A stretch of DNA of 64,000 nt from Vibrio ostreicida (GCF_013074385.2 NZ_JABEYA020000003.1:186001-250000); one strand, 5' to 3'; positions 1 to 9,474 are shown, counted from the first letter of the stretch. Numbers and translations: made by a program. Notes: generated from the sequence alone by a model not told the origin.

Positions 1-1
1 T

Positions 2-883
2 CTGTGGATGCTGCTCGACAATGGGTTGCCCAACGGCCAAGACGATATGCCTTTTGACACCTCTGGCGCTGATATTCGCAGTGTTATGGGGGCCGCAGGC
101 CTGCTAGAACACGTCAACCAGAAAAAACTGTGTGGATTTGATGATTGGGCATTGCCCCATGTTGTGCAATTGAAAAGTCTTGCCACATTCAAGGTGGATA
201 ACGTTAAGAATGATGGTTATACGATCAACACTGATGTCTTTCACCATCATAAAGCGTTGTTACCGGAGTATGACCTTTCCCATTACCAAGGCGGGGTTCG
301 ATTTTATTATTGGACAAATCTGGCATCCAGCGCTTCACAGCAGTACGCGTATCAATTTTCCACCATTCATAATCGAGCGAGTTTGCAGTCCTACGTTCGA
401 GACGCTGAGAGCGGTCAGCGTGAGGTGACGTTGGCAAGGTTGGTACGTGAAGATCCGGTTCAATGGCAGTACCTGACCTCGAATGGTGATCTCACGGATC
501 GGCGAGTGGACGCCCAATGTGCCAAAAATACACGTTCAGGAGAAATATGGCAGATATACCAGCCCAACACGGCTGACCGTTATCAGTATTTTAGCGAAGT
601 AAAACAAGCTCTCGGTGTAGCAAATGCACAATCATGGTGTGGTCAGTCTCATTGGCGGTTGCCCTCTCATTTTGAACTGACGAGCTTAATCCCTTGGGAT
701 GAAACGGCTTTTTCTGGCACCGAGCCTGAGTATCAAAATGGCTATGATAAAAAACTCTATTTAACCGACGCTTCAACGGACGAGCGTTTGGAGTTGTTCG
801 ATTTTTCTAAAGGTAACGTCAGCGAGTCCATTTTGTATGGAGGAAAAGGCGGTCATTACCTTTATCGGTTTGTGTCCAAATAA
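2..883 (+). CDS. DUF1566 (Lcl C-terminal) domain protein, 5' end outside window
   Basis: The reading frame is open to the left edge, so this is the C-terminal part of a longer protein; the first ATG at base 8 is probably internal. Two diagnostic DUF1566/Lcl_C segments are visible, CGFDDWALPH and WCGQSHWRLPS, each a Cys-Gly followed by a Trp-x-Leu-Pro core, so the fragment holds roughly two copies of this fold. Such proteins are usually exported, surface-associated and of unknown biochemical role. It lies 75 bp upstream of the flp pilin gene on the same strand, with a weak terminator-like hairpin between, so a link to the Tad pilus is possible but unproven. Confidence 0.7.
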   Translation: MWMLLDNGLPNGQDDMPFDTSGADIRSVMGAAGLLEHVNQKKLCGFDDWALPHVVQLKSLATFKVDNVKNDGYTINTDVFHHHKALLPEYDLSHYQGGVRFYYWTNLASSASQQYAYQFSTIHNRASLQSYVRDAESGQREVTLARLVREDPVQWQYLTSNGDLTDRRVDAQCAKNTRSGEIWQIYQPNTADRYQYFSEVKQALGVANAQSWCGQSHWRLPSHFELTSLIPWDETAFSGTEPEYQNGYDKKLYLTDASTDERLELFDFSKGNVSESILYGGKGGHYLYRFVSK

Positions 884-912
884 CCGGAGGATTATCTAAA
901 TAATCATCGTGT

Positions 913-945
913 CAGCCCAGTGGTTGGGCTGTCCTTTCTCTTTCT
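913..945 (+). terminator. weak terminator or processing hairpin before flp
   Basis: A 7-bp perfect stem (913-919 with 925-931) with a 5-nt loop is followed by a pyrimidine-rich tail with interrupted T runs. It sits between the DUF1566 gene and the flp ribosome-binding site, and could either end the upstream transcript or stabilise the flp end of a longer mRNA. Confidence 0.45.
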
Positions 946-957
946 TAGGAGCATTTA

Positions 958-1140
958 ATGTCAATCAGAAAAAAACAGCGTGGTGCGGCAGCTATTGAAT
1001 ACGCCATATTGGCGGCAGCGATGTCGGTGGTGTTACTGACGTTTGTCGGTGGCAGCGAAGGTAAGTTGACCCAAGCGATTGTCGGTGCCTATAACACCGT
1101 CATCGACTCCCTAGAGCAAACGAAAGATTCGGGAAATTAA
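958..1140 (+). CDS. flp: Flp-type major pilin precursor
   Basis: This 60-residue protein has the Flp prepilin layout: a short basic leader ending in Gly9, then AAAIEYAI with Glu at +5 and Tyr at +6 of the mature protein, and one hydrophobic helix (about residues 10-32). Flp pilins are cleaved after the Gly by a dedicated prepilin peptidase and polymerise into the Tad adhesive pilus. A good AGGAG lies 7 bp before the ATG. It is the first gene of the tad cluster. No prepilin peptidase gene lies next to it, unlike many tad loci. Confidence 0.93.
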   Translation: MSIRKKQRGAAAIEYAILAAAMSVVLLTFVGGSEGKLTQAIVGAYNTVIDSLEQTKDSGN

Positions 1141-1154
1141 TCTAAGGATTGAGC

Positions 1155-1994
1155 ATGACTGCTAAGCGCCTAATGATGTTGTCGATCCTCTTGTCTTTTA
1201 TTGGCATAGGCTTGTTGCTGTTTAGTCAAAGCAACTCCGTACAACAAACAGAAAAAACGCCCCAAGAAGTGTTTAAGCGGGTGTTGGTCTCTGGCCAGAA
1301 TATCGGTGTTGGTCAGGTGTATACGCCCAACATGTTTCGCTGGAAATCTGTTGCCGAAAATGAACTGTCTGATTATGTGGATTTTATTACGGAAGAGGAA
1401 TTTGATGCGATTCATCTCGCCAGCGGCATCGCTCATATTGAAATGAAGCAAGATCAGATCTTGGGGGCGGCGGATTTGGTTCCCCCACAAGGTGGCAGTT
1501 CGCTTGCTCTCAATGTTCGGCGAGGTTTTCGTGCGGTGTCTGTCCCCGTTGATCAGGTCACCGCAAATTCTGGGTTTGTCCAGCCAGGTGACAAGGTAGA
1601 TATACTTCTACTGGGGTCAAAAGTGAGTGAACTTAAAAAGTACGACAATCTGGTCGAAGGTTTGTATGTCAGCACTATTGCGACAAATGTCCGTATTCTT
1701 GCGTTTAACAATCTTTCGAGCTCTCAGGGTTTTCAGGAAAAGCGGCACGACTATGGTGCCAAGATACCGGATAACAGCTCGGTTTCTCTGGAGGTCACGC
1801 CAGAGCAAGCCACTCAGATTGTTTTGGCCAATCAGTTGGGTCGTTTGACGCTTTCTTTGCGGGGCGCCAGTGAGCTAGAAGCCTCTCTTCCTGCTTCTTA
1901 TACCGTCACCGCCACAGAAATTAACCCAGAAAGTAAGCAAGTCGCCCCTGATGTCGGCTTGATCCAGTTAAGAGCGCAACCCAACAAAAACTAA
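1155..1994 (+). CDS. cpaB: Flp pilus assembly protein CpaB/RcpC
   Basis: The 279-residue product has an N-terminal membrane anchor (about residues 5-24), then a SAF-like segment and the RcpC/CpaB domain (hallmark region RAVSVPVDQVTANSGFVQPGDKVDI, split here as RAVSVPVDQVT and FVQPGDKVDI). CpaB proteins are periplasmic partners of the Tad secretin. A TTG six bases upstream is also in frame, but the ATG at 1155 sits 6 bp after an AAGGA and is preferred. It lies between flp and the secretin gene, the usual Tad order apart from the missing peptidase. Confidence 0.9.
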   Translation: MTAKRLMMLSILLSFIGIGLLLFSQSNSVQQTEKTPQEVFKRVLVSGQNIGVGQVYTPNMFRWKSVAENELSDYVDFITEEEFDAIHLASGIAHIEMKQDQILGAADLVPPQGGSSLALNVRRGFRAVSVPVDQVTANSGFVQPGDKVDILLLGSKVSELKKYDNLVEGLYVSTIATNVRILAFNNLSSSQGFQEKRHDYGAKIPDNSSVSLEVTPEQATQIVLANQLGRLTLSLRGASELEASLPASYTVTATEINPESKQVAPDVGLIQLRAQPNKN

Positions 1995-2012
1995 CAACTT
2001 CAGGACACAACA

Positions 2013-3416
2013 ATGAACCAATTACTTCGCCGGTGGCGCTTAGTGCTGCTCTGCGTCTGGATGATGGTACTTCCAGCATGGGCTAATGCGTTAGAAGTGA
2101 ATATTAATGAAGCTACCATGATCCGTTTGTCGGAAAAGGCGAAATCCATTTTTATTTCTAACACCCATATTGCCGATTACCAGCCGATGACTAACACAAA
2201 AATTATGGTGTTTGGGATTGAGGCGGGCACCGCGACCATCACGGTGTTAAACGAAAAAGAGCAGGTGATTTATCACAAAAAAATCCGTGTTGTGCACGAT
2301 ACCCAAGAGCTCGATAGCCTGATTAAAACCCAATTCCCCGATGCCTCTGTACGTTCGGAGTCTTTAGGAGGCAAGCTGTGGCTAAAAGGGAGTGTGCCAA
2401 CGCCAGCGATGGCACACAGCATTGTCAATGTTGCGCGGGGATACTTATCGCCCATTTCGGCACCCCAAGGTAATCAGAGTGAGTCACAGTCGAGTGAGTC
2501 GTCAAACAGTGGCTCCGATAACTCAACGTCTATCCGCAGGGATGAACTGATCAACCAAATGGTGGTGACGATGCCCACGCAGGTCAATATTCGGGTCCGC
2601 ATTGCTGAGGTCTCACGTAATGTGTCGAACAAACTTGGTATTAAGTGGGGGTCATTGGTCTCCAACGGCAGCTCGGTTGATAACGTCGTTGGCAGCTTTT
2701 TATACAACAAATCGTGGGATGTCAGCAGTTGGGGGAAACCCAACTTGAGTGCCTTAGTGGATGCATTGGCCTCGACCGGAGATATGTCCATTTTGGCTGA
2801 GCCAAACTTGACCGCTATGTCAGGTGAGGAAGCGAATTTCTTAGTTGGGGGGGAAGTACCGATCCCGCTGATTCAGGGGGATAACGCGACGATTGAATAT
2901 AAGCCGTTTGGTGTCAATCTCAATTTCAAACCCGTCGTCCTTGGTCCAGACCGGATAAGCCTCAAAGTCGAGCCGGAAGTCAGCAGTGTCTCAGTGGATA
3001 ACCAGACGGTCTTCAATGGCAATGTTTTACCTTCGTTTACCTCGCGTCGAGCCTCGACGACTATCGAACTGGCCAGTGGGCAAAGCTTTGCGCTGGGGGG
3101 ATTGCTTCAAAGCAGTGAGATTGAACAACTTCAAAAGTTGCCCGGTGTTGGCGATATTCCGATCTTGGGTGGGTTGTTTCGTTCCAATGAGTATCAGCGT
3201 AGTGAAACGGAACTGATTATCATCGCAACCGCCTATCTGGTGGAGCCTACCCGAAGCGATAACTTGCCTTTGCCAACAGACGCTTTAATCCCACAAAGCG
3301 ATCTGGAGCGGTTACTGGCTTTGCCGGATGAAGAACCGGTAGGAGCGGCTGGTCAATCCTCCTACACCGATAATCGCAAGCCCCGCCTGTTGGGTGACAA
3401 TGGATTTTACTACTGA
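2013..3416 (+). CDS. cpaC: Tad/Flp pilus secretin CpaC/RcpA
   Basis: The 467-residue protein has a signal peptide (cleavage near residue 26), an N-terminal pilus-formation domain (about 27-100) and a type II/III secretin domain at the C-terminal half with the typical LVGGEVPIP and GGLLQSSE segments and a late VPVGD-like GVGDIPILGGLF motif. It should form the outer-membrane channel of the Tad pilus. A Ser/Asn-rich linker (about residues 150-175) separates the two halves. It lies 18 bp after cpaB and just before the lipoprotein gene cpaD. Confidence 0.93.
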   Translation: MNQLLRRWRLVLLCVWMMVLPAWANALEVNINEATMIRLSEKAKSIFISNTHIADYQPMTNTKIMVFGIEAGTATITVLNEKEQVIYHKKIRVVHDTQELDSLIKTQFPDASVRSESLGGKLWLKGSVPTPAMAHSIVNVARGYLSPISAPQGNQSESQSSESSNSGSDNSTSIRRDELINQMVVTMPTQVNIRVRIAEVSRNVSNKLGIKWGSLVSNGSSVDNVVGSFLYNKSWDVSSWGKPNLSALVDALASTGDMSILAEPNLTAMSGEEANFLVGGEVPIPLIQGDNATIEYKPFGVNLNFKPVVLGPDRISLKVEPEVSSVSVDNQTVFNGNVLPSFTSRRASTTIELASGQSFALGGLLQSSEIEQLQKLPGVGDIPILGGLFRSNEYQRSETELIIIATAYLVEPTRSDNLPLPTDALIPQSDLERLLALPDEEPVGAAGQSSYTDNRKPRLLGDNGFYY

Positions 3417-3423
3417 GGTACTT

Positions 3424-4050
3424 ATGAAATTAACACCATGCATACTACTGTTGTCGGTGGCGCTTGGAGGCTGTGCTTCTGAATCCCTGCACCGACAGCC
3501 TGCCATTGATGTGGTTTCAGTGAGCAATACGCTGACCCTGACGGTAGAAAACAATCAACTCTCGTCATCACAGCAGCAGGATATAGAAGCCTTTATCTCT
3601 CAACGAGGTCAGCCCTACGGATTGAGAATAAAACTGTTGAGTTATTCAGATAAAGGGGCTGCTCAGGTCGCCACCATCAAACGCGGGTTGGTGACGCAAG
3701 GTGTGGCTCAGCATCAAATGGTTTCCGAACGAACCAAGCAGCTTGGCTCGGGGGATATTCAGATTATCGTCGAATCCTTTCGCGCCAAAGTGAACGCCTG
3801 TCATACAGGTAAGTTAGCGCCTGTGGTGTTGAATCAATACAAAAGTCATCCGTCTTATGGGTGTACAAATGCCGCGGCCCTCGCTCAAATGGTGGCGAAC
3901 CCCAAAGATCTGATTGTGGGAGAGCCACTGGGGCCGACCAATGGTGCTAAGGCCGTTGCAGCGGTAGAAGCGTATGTTGCCCCCGCAACGGCCAACAACA
4001 TCAGCCAGAATTCAGGCTCAGCGTTGTCTGAAGCCTCGGGGGGGAATTGA
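3424..4050 (+). CDS. cpaD: CpaD-family pilus assembly lipoprotein
   Basis: The chosen ATG follows GAGGTACT closely and gives a 208-residue lipoprotein with the lipobox LGGC at the end of a short hydrophobic leader; an earlier in-frame start would bury the leader and is rejected. The remainder resembles CpaD/RcpB-type Tad proteins: an N-terminal segment ending in QRGQPYGLRIKLLSYSDKG and a C-terminal part with paired Cys residues (CHTGK and YGCTNAAALAQM) and a region reading NPKDLIVGEPLGP. CpaD acts at the outer membrane with the secretin. Confidence 0.85.
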   Translation: MKLTPCILLLSVALGGCASESLHRQPAIDVVSVSNTLTLTVENNQLSSSQQQDIEAFISQRGQPYGLRIKLLSYSDKGAAQVATIKRGLVTQGVAQHQMVSERTKQLGSGDIQIIVESFRAKVNACHTGKLAPVVLNQYKSHPSYGCTNAAALAQMVANPKDLIVGEPLGPTNGAKAVAAVEAYVAPATANNISQNSGSALSEASGGN

Positions 4051-4052
4051 AC

Positions 4053-5216
4053 ATGAAAACACAAAGTGTGTCGGCGTTGGTCGCCTTTTCCCCAGCGATG
4101 GATCATTACTCGCTCAGCTTGGCGTTTGCCGAACAGGGGATTACCCGCTTAGTTGAGGTCTCACTTGACCGAGAGCAAATCATCAAACAGGCGTTAATGG
4201 AGGACTATGGAGTGATCGTGCTGGATGTGATCGCTCTGGCTTTGGAAGACGCGGTTGATTGGGTGCGTGATATTGTCCAACGAACGGGCGGGAGAGTTGT
4301 GGTTATTGGCAACAACGACCAGATCGCCTTCTACCGCGAGATGCTGGCCTCTGGCGCGGTTGACTATGTGGTCAACCCTGCTGCACCCGATTGTTTTTCC
4401 TCGTTGAATTTTGCGCCGCCTTCTCCTGCGAGCCACTCAGGACGAGTGATTTCTGTGGTTGGTGCGAAAGGCGGGGCAGGGACATCGACTCTGGTCGCCA
4501 GTTTAGCCCGAGCTTTGAATCAACGTCAGCAGTCGGTGACCATGGTCGATCTTGATTTTTCTGCTGGGGATTTGGACTTGCAGTTTAATGTTCAGGGCAA
4601 CGAAGCTCTGGTTGAAATGTTGCAGTACCCAGAGCGCCTAGAGCCGGTGGTGTTTGAACGCTGTGGCATCAATATACAGTCTGGGTTGACCTTGTTTACG
4701 GGGTATTTGCCACTCGACAGTGCACCTTTTTGGCCTGATAAACAGGCGCTTAGCCATTTCAGTCGTGACTGTTTGCACAATACCGATAATCTTATTTTTG
4801 ATATACCGGCTTACTCACTGCGTGATCAGGTGGGAAGAAGCGTGCTCAAGAGTGCGGATGTGCGGATTGTTGTTGTTGAACCGACACTGGCCTCGATTCG
4901 CAACGCAGGACAAATCATCAAGGGCTTGGCGGGTGGCTCTGAGATGAACGAAAACAAGAAAACCCTGATTGTGGTCAATCATACCAAGTCGAACCATGCA
5001 TCATTGATTGGACTCAAGGAAATTCATCGTACCCTCGGTATCGACGTTGATGCTTCAGTGCCGTTTGCACCGAAGCACTTTTTGTCGTGCAACTCGCTGG
5101 GTCAATCACCACTTAAAGGTCATAGACCGTTCCTTAATGCGCTGAATCAATTGGTGCATAAAGTCCTCGATGAGCCAGCGATGCCGTCGTATCGCTTTTG
5201 GAACAGGAGTGCATGA
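4053..5216 (+). CDS. cpaE: Tad pilus localisation ATPase CpaE/TadZ
   Basis: This 387-residue cytoplasmic protein has an N-terminal degenerate receiver-like region (about 1-125) and a MinD/ParA-type ATPase domain with the deviant Walker A GAKGGAGTST (Lys139 region), where the usual Lys-Ser/Thr is Thr-Ser as is common in CpaE. The motif VTMVDLDFSAGDLDLQF follows. CpaE/TadZ proteins recruit the Tad machinery to a cell pole. The ATG at 4053 begins 2 bp after the cpaD stop; a TTG at 4047 is an alternative. Confidence 0.9.
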   Translation: MKTQSVSALVAFSPAMDHYSLSLAFAEQGITRLVEVSLDREQIIKQALMEDYGVIVLDVIALALEDAVDWVRDIVQRTGGRVVVIGNNDQIAFYREMLASGAVDYVVNPAAPDCFSSLNFAPPSPASHSGRVISVVGAKGGAGTSTLVASLARALNQRQQSVTMVDLDFSAGDLDLQFNVQGNEALVEMLQYPERLEPVVFERCGINIQSGLTLFTGYLPLDSAPFWPDKQALSHFSRDCLHNTDNLIFDIPAYSLRDQVGRSVLKSADVRIVVVEPTLASIRNAGQIIKGLAGGSEMNENKKTLIVVNHTKSNHASLIGLKEIHRTLGIDVDASVPFAPKHFLSCNSLGQSPLKGHRPFLNALNQLVHKVLDEPAMPSYRFWNRSA

Positions 5217-6553
5217 TGTTCAGTTCAACCAAGCCTCGGGCGACTCATGTGCCGAATTACATGGCCAGCTCAACTCCAGCAACGGCTGATCCTCATCGTG
5301 ATCACTACCATCTTATCCACGCTGAGATCATCAATGAGCTAGAAGCCAGCGTCGTGGTGACACTGAGTGCTCAGGAGCTGGAGACAAGAATACAGCAGCT
5401 GGTCACCGATATTGTGGCCAGCAAACAGTTACCCATAGGCCACCAAGATGTGTCGACTATGGTCAGGCAATTGGTGGACGAGCTGCTGGGACTGGGCCCA
5501 TTACAGCCGCTCATGGACGATCCTTCGGTGACCGATATTATGGTTAATGGTTATCAGGAAGTGTATGTGGAGAGGCGAGGCAAGCTGAAAAAAACTCAGA
5601 TTGAATTTCGCAGTGAAGCTCAGCTTGTCAACCTTGCGCGCCGTATTGTGAGTAAGGTCGGGAGACGGGTTGATGAGAGCTCGCCTTTGGTCGATGCTCG
5701 GCTTGATGACGGTAGCCGGGTCAATGTCATGATCCCACCTTTAGCCTTGGATGGTACTTGTTTGTCGATACGAAAGTTCAGTCAGGACAAGCTGTCCCTC
5801 AATCAACTGGCTCAAAGTGGAGCGATGTCAGACAGTATGGTGCGCTTACTCGATATTATTGTGCGTTGTCGCCTCAACGTTTTGGTTGCTGGTGGGACAG
5901 GCGCAGGTAAAACCACGTTGCTTAATGCGATGTCATTCAGTATTTCGCCTAATGAGCGCATCATTACGATTGAAGATGCGGCGGAGTTGCAATTGCAACA
6001 GCCACATGTGATTCGTTCAGAAACGCGTCCGGCTAATGCAGAAGGTTTGATCGCGATTGGCCAGAGAGAGCTGGTTAGGAACGCATTAAGAATGCGCCCA
6101 GATAGAATCATTCTGGGCGAAGTCCGCGGTGATGAGGCATTCGAAATGATGCAAGCGATGAACACTGGCCATGAAGGCTCTTTGTCGACGTTGCATGCCA
6201 ACTCTCCCCTTGATGCTCTGATCAGAATCGAAAACATGCTGTTGATGGCACAATCTTCCATGCCGCTTTTTGCTTTGCGTCGTCAAGTCGCAGGGACTAT
6301 CGACATCGTGATTCAGGTTGAGCGAATGCGAGATGGTCAGCGACGTGTGGTGGCAATCACAGAAGTCATTGGTCTAGAAGGTGAGCAATATGTGACCCAA
6401 GACCTTTATCGATTTGAAGTGGTGGGTGAAGACCATCAAGGGCAGTTGTCTGGAAAGTACCAGAGTGCGGGCAGTCTGCCGTCATTTGCGACGAAAGCCA
6501 ACTATTATCAGCTCGGTCCTCAGCTCAAAGCGGCCATGGAGATGACGGTATGA
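5213..6553 (+). CDS. tadA: Tad pilus secretion ATPase TadA/CpaF
   Basis: The 446-residue protein is a type II/IV secretion ATPase: Walker A GGTGAGKTT with Lys233, Asp box IITIEDAAELQL, Walker B RIILGEVRGDE and His box GSLSTLHANSP are all present. TadA hydrolyses ATP to drive pilus polymerisation. Its ATG overlaps the cpaE stop codon (ATGA) and is preceded by AGGAG, indicating translational coupling. Length and motif order are normal for CpaF. Confidence 0.95.
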   Translation: MMFSSTKPRATHVPNYMASSTPATADPHRDHYHLIHAEIINELEASVVVTLSAQELETRIQQLVTDIVASKQLPIGHQDVSTMVRQLVDELLGLGPLQPLMDDPSVTDIMVNGYQEVYVERRGKLKKTQIEFRSEAQLVNLARRIVSKVGRRVDESSPLVDARLDDGSRVNVMIPPLALDGTCLSIRKFSQDKLSLNQLAQSGAMSDSMVRLLDIIVRCRLNVLVAGGTGAGKTTLLNAMSFSISPNERIITIEDAAELQLQQPHVIRSETRPANAEGLIAIGQRELVRNALRMRPDRIILGEVRGDEAFEMMQAMNTGHEGSLSTLHANSPLDALIRIENMLLMAQSSMPLFALRRQVAGTIDIVIQVERMRDGQRRVVAITEVIGLEGEQYVTQDLYRFEVVGEDHQGQLSGKYQSAGSLPSFATKANYYQLGPQLKAAMEMTV

Positions 6554-7458
6554 TCCCAGTGATCCTATTGGTGTGGCTAGTTGTTCTCATGATGCTCAGC
6601 GTTTATCACTACAAGCGCCGCGTTAGGCTTAAGCAACGCCTGCTGTTAATAGGGTCTGACACTCCTTTGCGACCTGAGCATTCGATTGTCAAAGCGCATC
6701 GCTCTGGTGGACGTGTGCGTGAGTTCGTCGATCGTGCCCAAATACTGTTGAGCAAAAAAGATAAAGTCACCCTTGGGGTGGTTGCTTTGCTGATCATGTT
6801 GGCAAGTGGCCATTGGTTATCAGCGTTGATGTGGTATTGGAAGCTTGGTTTGGGAGTCGCCAGCTTTTGGGTAGTGTTTACGCTACTTTTTGTACTGCGC
6901 CGCCAACAACAAACCGAGGAATTTGAGACTCATATTGTGCAAGTTCTGGGGTTGGTTAGCCGATCGGTGTCGGCAGGCCTCTCTGTGCCGCAGGCGATAG
7001 AGCAGGTCGCTCAATCCCAAGCGGGATTGCTGGCGAGGGAGTTTAGTCTCATGCGTGATCATCTGGCATTGGGTATCCCGTTGCGGCAAACCCTTGATGA
7101 TGCTTGTGTCCGTCTTCCGTATCGAACGTTCCGCTATTTTTCGATTGCGCTGATCCTCAATCAGAGCAACGGCGGTCAACTGAGGGATATTCTGAATAAC
7201 CTCAGCCGAACTATGCACGATAATCGTGCGATGCAAAAAAAAGTCAAAAGCATGACTTCTGAGCCTAGGATCACGGCAAAGTTCTTATTTTTCATTCCTT
7301 TTCTACTCATGTCGGCCATGGCATGGACGGATATGTCGTTGCTGCAATTATTGCTTAATTCGGAGAATGGGCAGTCGGTGCTGGTGTATTGCTCGGTGAG
7401 TATTTGTCTGGGTGGACTGATTTTACATTCCTTGACGAAAAACAGGACATTTTCATGA
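6550..7458 (+). CDS. tadB: Tad inner-membrane platform protein TadB
   Basis: A 302-residue integral membrane protein with an N-terminal helix, a helical pair around residues 75-118, a type II secretion F (GspF-like) cytoplasmic domain including VSAGLSVPQAIEQVA and LNQSNGGQLRDIL, and C-terminal membrane helices. TadB and TadC form the pilus assembly platform above TadA. The start overlaps the tadA stop by 4 nt (ATGA). Confidence 0.92.
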   Translation: MIPVILLVWLVVLMMLSVYHYKRRVRLKQRLLLIGSDTPLRPEHSIVKAHRSGGRVREFVDRAQILLSKKDKVTLGVVALLIMLASGHWLSALMWYWKLGLGVASFWVVFTLLFVLRRQQQTEEFETHIVQVLGLVSRSVSAGLSVPQAIEQVAQSQAGLLAREFSLMRDHLALGIPLRQTLDDACVRLPYRTFRYFSIALILNQSNGGQLRDILNNLSRTMHDNRAMQKKVKSMTSEPRITAKFLFFIPFLLMSAMAWTDMSLLQLLLNSENGQSVLVYCSVSICLGGLILHSLTKNRTFS

Positions 7459-8309
7459 TTTCGATGTTAGCGGCCCTCTTAATCGTGATGGGTTTAGTGA
7501 GTTCTGTCCTGCTTTATCAACGGACGCAACAGCAAGAGGTGCTGTTTCAACGCTTGAAGCAGGTCAGTGTGACGCCATCGGCAACCCGTTCCGTGAGCAA
7601 AAAATGGCGCTGGGCATCTAAGCCACTTCGGCGCAAACAACTGGCCTTGCTAGGGCTGACTCACCCTTATGCCGAAACGGGGTTTGTGATCGGTCGTTTT
7701 GTTTTTATGTTATTGGCGGCGGTTATCTGGTTTTTTAGCCAGTCCATACAGTGGTCTGCGTCAGATTTCGCCCAGTGCACCGTTATCGCGATGCTCAGCG
7801 GCATTGGTATTGATCGTGCTCTTCAATGGCGAGTTCAGCGCATTCGCCAAACCATCTCAAGAGTTCTGCCGGATGCGTTGGATTTAATGGTCGTGTGTGT
7901 GGCGTCTGGGTTAACCCTTGAACATGCGTTTCGCACTGTTGGGGAAGAAATGAAATCAGTGTCTTTAGCCTTGTCACGCGAATGGGTGTTAACGGCGACG
8001 GAAATGTCGGTACTCGATTCACCACAACAAGCGTTGCTTAACCTTGATCAAAGGCTGGAACTGACGGACATCCACAATATGACGGTGACCATGTCTCAAG
8101 CGCTTACCTTTGGGACTCCCATGTCGCAATCTCTGAGCTTGATTGCCGCTGACAGTCGTCAGTATCAGTTGCTTGAACTGGAGGAATGGGTGGGAAAAAT
8201 CCCCGCGAAGATGTCTTTCCCGTTGGTCGTATTCATTATGCTGCCTGTGGTGGTGGTGATCGTAGCGCCTGTTGTTCTGAGCCTTTTTACGACCTTGGAG
8301 AAATTATAA
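7455..8309 (+). CDS. tadC: Tad inner-membrane platform protein TadC
   Basis: The 284-residue product is the second GspF-like platform protein, with membrane helices near both ends and the TadC segment VLPDALDLMVVCVASGLTLE followed by a long cytoplasmic helical domain. The ATG at 7455 overlaps the tadB stop by 4 nt and follows AGGAC; an earlier in-frame start inside tadB has no supporting ribosome site. It acts with TadA and TadB. Confidence 0.92.
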   Translation: MISMLAALLIVMGLVSSVLLYQRTQQQEVLFQRLKQVSVTPSATRSVSKKWRWASKPLRRKQLALLGLTHPYAETGFVIGRFVFMLLAAVIWFFSQSIQWSASDFAQCTVIAMLSGIGIDRALQWRVQRIRQTISRVLPDALDLMVVCVASGLTLEHAFRTVGEEMKSVSLALSREWVLTATEMSVLDSPQQALLNLDQRLELTDIHNMTVTMSQALTFGTPMSQSLSLIAADSRQYQLLELEEWVGKIPAKMSFPLVVFIMLPVVVVIVAPVVLSLFTTLEKL

Positions 8310-9040
8310 TGAAGTCATGGATATGGGTGTGGTTCAGCTTGCTGGCGGTGGGTTGTCAATCGACTGGGCAAGACACCCACGAGGAGGACTTTCAATTGGC
8401 GCAAACCGCGATGACCAATGGTCATGCGGAAAATGCGTTGTCGATTTACAAACAGAAGCTGAAGGAGAGCCCTGATGATCCTCGATTGCTTTTCTTGGCA
8501 GGCAGTGCCTGTAATCAAGCCGCTCGCTATGATGAAGCTTTGCACTATTTGGTCAAAGGGCATCAATTGGCGCCTTCCGCGGCTTTTGAACGAGAGCTGG
8601 GGCGTGCTCATTTAGCTCTGGGTAACATCAGTTTGGCGAGCGCTGCTTTGGAGCACTCTGTGGTGGAACGTCATCAGGATGATGTCGCGCTCAATAGCTT
8701 AGGGGTCAGCTATGCACTTAACAGGCAATATGGCAAAGCAAGGCAATCCTTTCAGGAAGCGCTGACTGTCAGGCCTGATAGCGAAGAGTATAAGAATAAC
8801 CTTGCTCTGAGCTGGCTGCTTGACGGTCAGCCGCAACACAGTATTGAGATCCTTTACCCTATCTATCAACGGGGAGAGGCAAGTCGCAAGTTACGGCTTA
8901 ATCTGGCGTTATCTTATGCTTTCATGGGCCGTTTAGACGCAGCTCGTGCGATTGCCAGTCAGGATCTCAGTAAAGCGGAGTTGGAAAATAACCTTGAGTA
9001 TTATCAACGAATCGCTTCACTGGAGGCGCCGGTATGGTAG
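8309..9040 (+). CDS. tadD: Tad pilus lipoprotein TadD (TPR)
   Basis: This 243-residue lipoprotein has a lipobox LLAVGC near residue 17 and several tetratricopeptide repeats across the rest (for example ENALSIYKQKLKESPDDPRL and KARQSFQEALTVRPDSEEYK). TadD is required for Flp pilus assembly and is thought to help secretin assembly. The ATG shares one base with the tadC stop (TAATG) and is preceded by TTGGAG. Confidence 0.9.
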   Translation: MKSWIWVWFSLLAVGCQSTGQDTHEEDFQLAQTAMTNGHAENALSIYKQKLKESPDDPRLLFLAGSACNQAARYDEALHYLVKGHQLAPSAAFERELGRAHLALGNISLASAALEHSVVERHQDDVALNSLGVSYALNRQYGKARQSFQEALTVRPDSEEYKNNLALSWLLDGQPQHSIEILYPIYQRGEASRKLRLNLALSYAFMGRLDAARAIASQDLSKAELENNLEYYQRIASLEAPVW

Positions 9041-9474
9041 TCAAGAAACAGTCGGGCAGTCAGACGGTCGAGTTTGCTTTGGTGTTGGTACCTTTGATGA
9101 TTTTACTGCTTGCGACCTTCGAATTTACGCGCCTGATGTGGGTCAAGATAATTTTTGACTCTGCGGTGGAAGCGGCAGTCAGAGAAGTCAGAGTTTTGCC
9201 GCCATCGCCAATGGTTGATCGTCGTATTCAAGACAGGATAGCGGCGTTCCCCTTATTGAAATTTAGTCAGATTAAAGTGGGCGAACCGCGTTACGCTGAT
9301 AGCATCCAATCTCTAGCCAACAATAAAAGTATTGGCTCTTCTGGTGCGATCATCTCTCACTATCAGATTGTCTATCAGTTCTCATTTGTCCTGATTCCGA
9401 GGTTATCTGAGCAATTTTCTGAGCATCTGACGCTCACCCGACAGGTGTTGGTGACCTATGACTATGATGCGTAA
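9034..9474 (+). CDS. tadE: TadE-like minor pseudopilin
   Basis: The 146-residue protein has a prepilin-like start: basic leader to Gly8, then SQTVEFAL with Glu at +5 and a hydrophobic helix (about 14-32). This is the TadE family signature; TadE and TadF are pseudopilins processed by the Tad prepilin peptidase. The gene overlaps the tadD stop by 7 bp. Confidence 0.88.
   Translation: MVVKKQSGSQTVEFALVLVPLMILLLATFEFTRLMWVKIIFDSAVEAAVREVRVLPPSPMVDRRIQDRIAAFPLLKFSQIKVGEPRYADSIQSLANNKSIGSSGAIISHYQIVYQFSFVLIPRLSEQFSEHLTLTRQVLVTYDYDA

Noticed and set aside
5812..6261. 149-residue minus-strand frame inside tadA
   Set aside because: Antisense shadow of a strongly conserved ATPase gene; no ribosome site or family resemblance.
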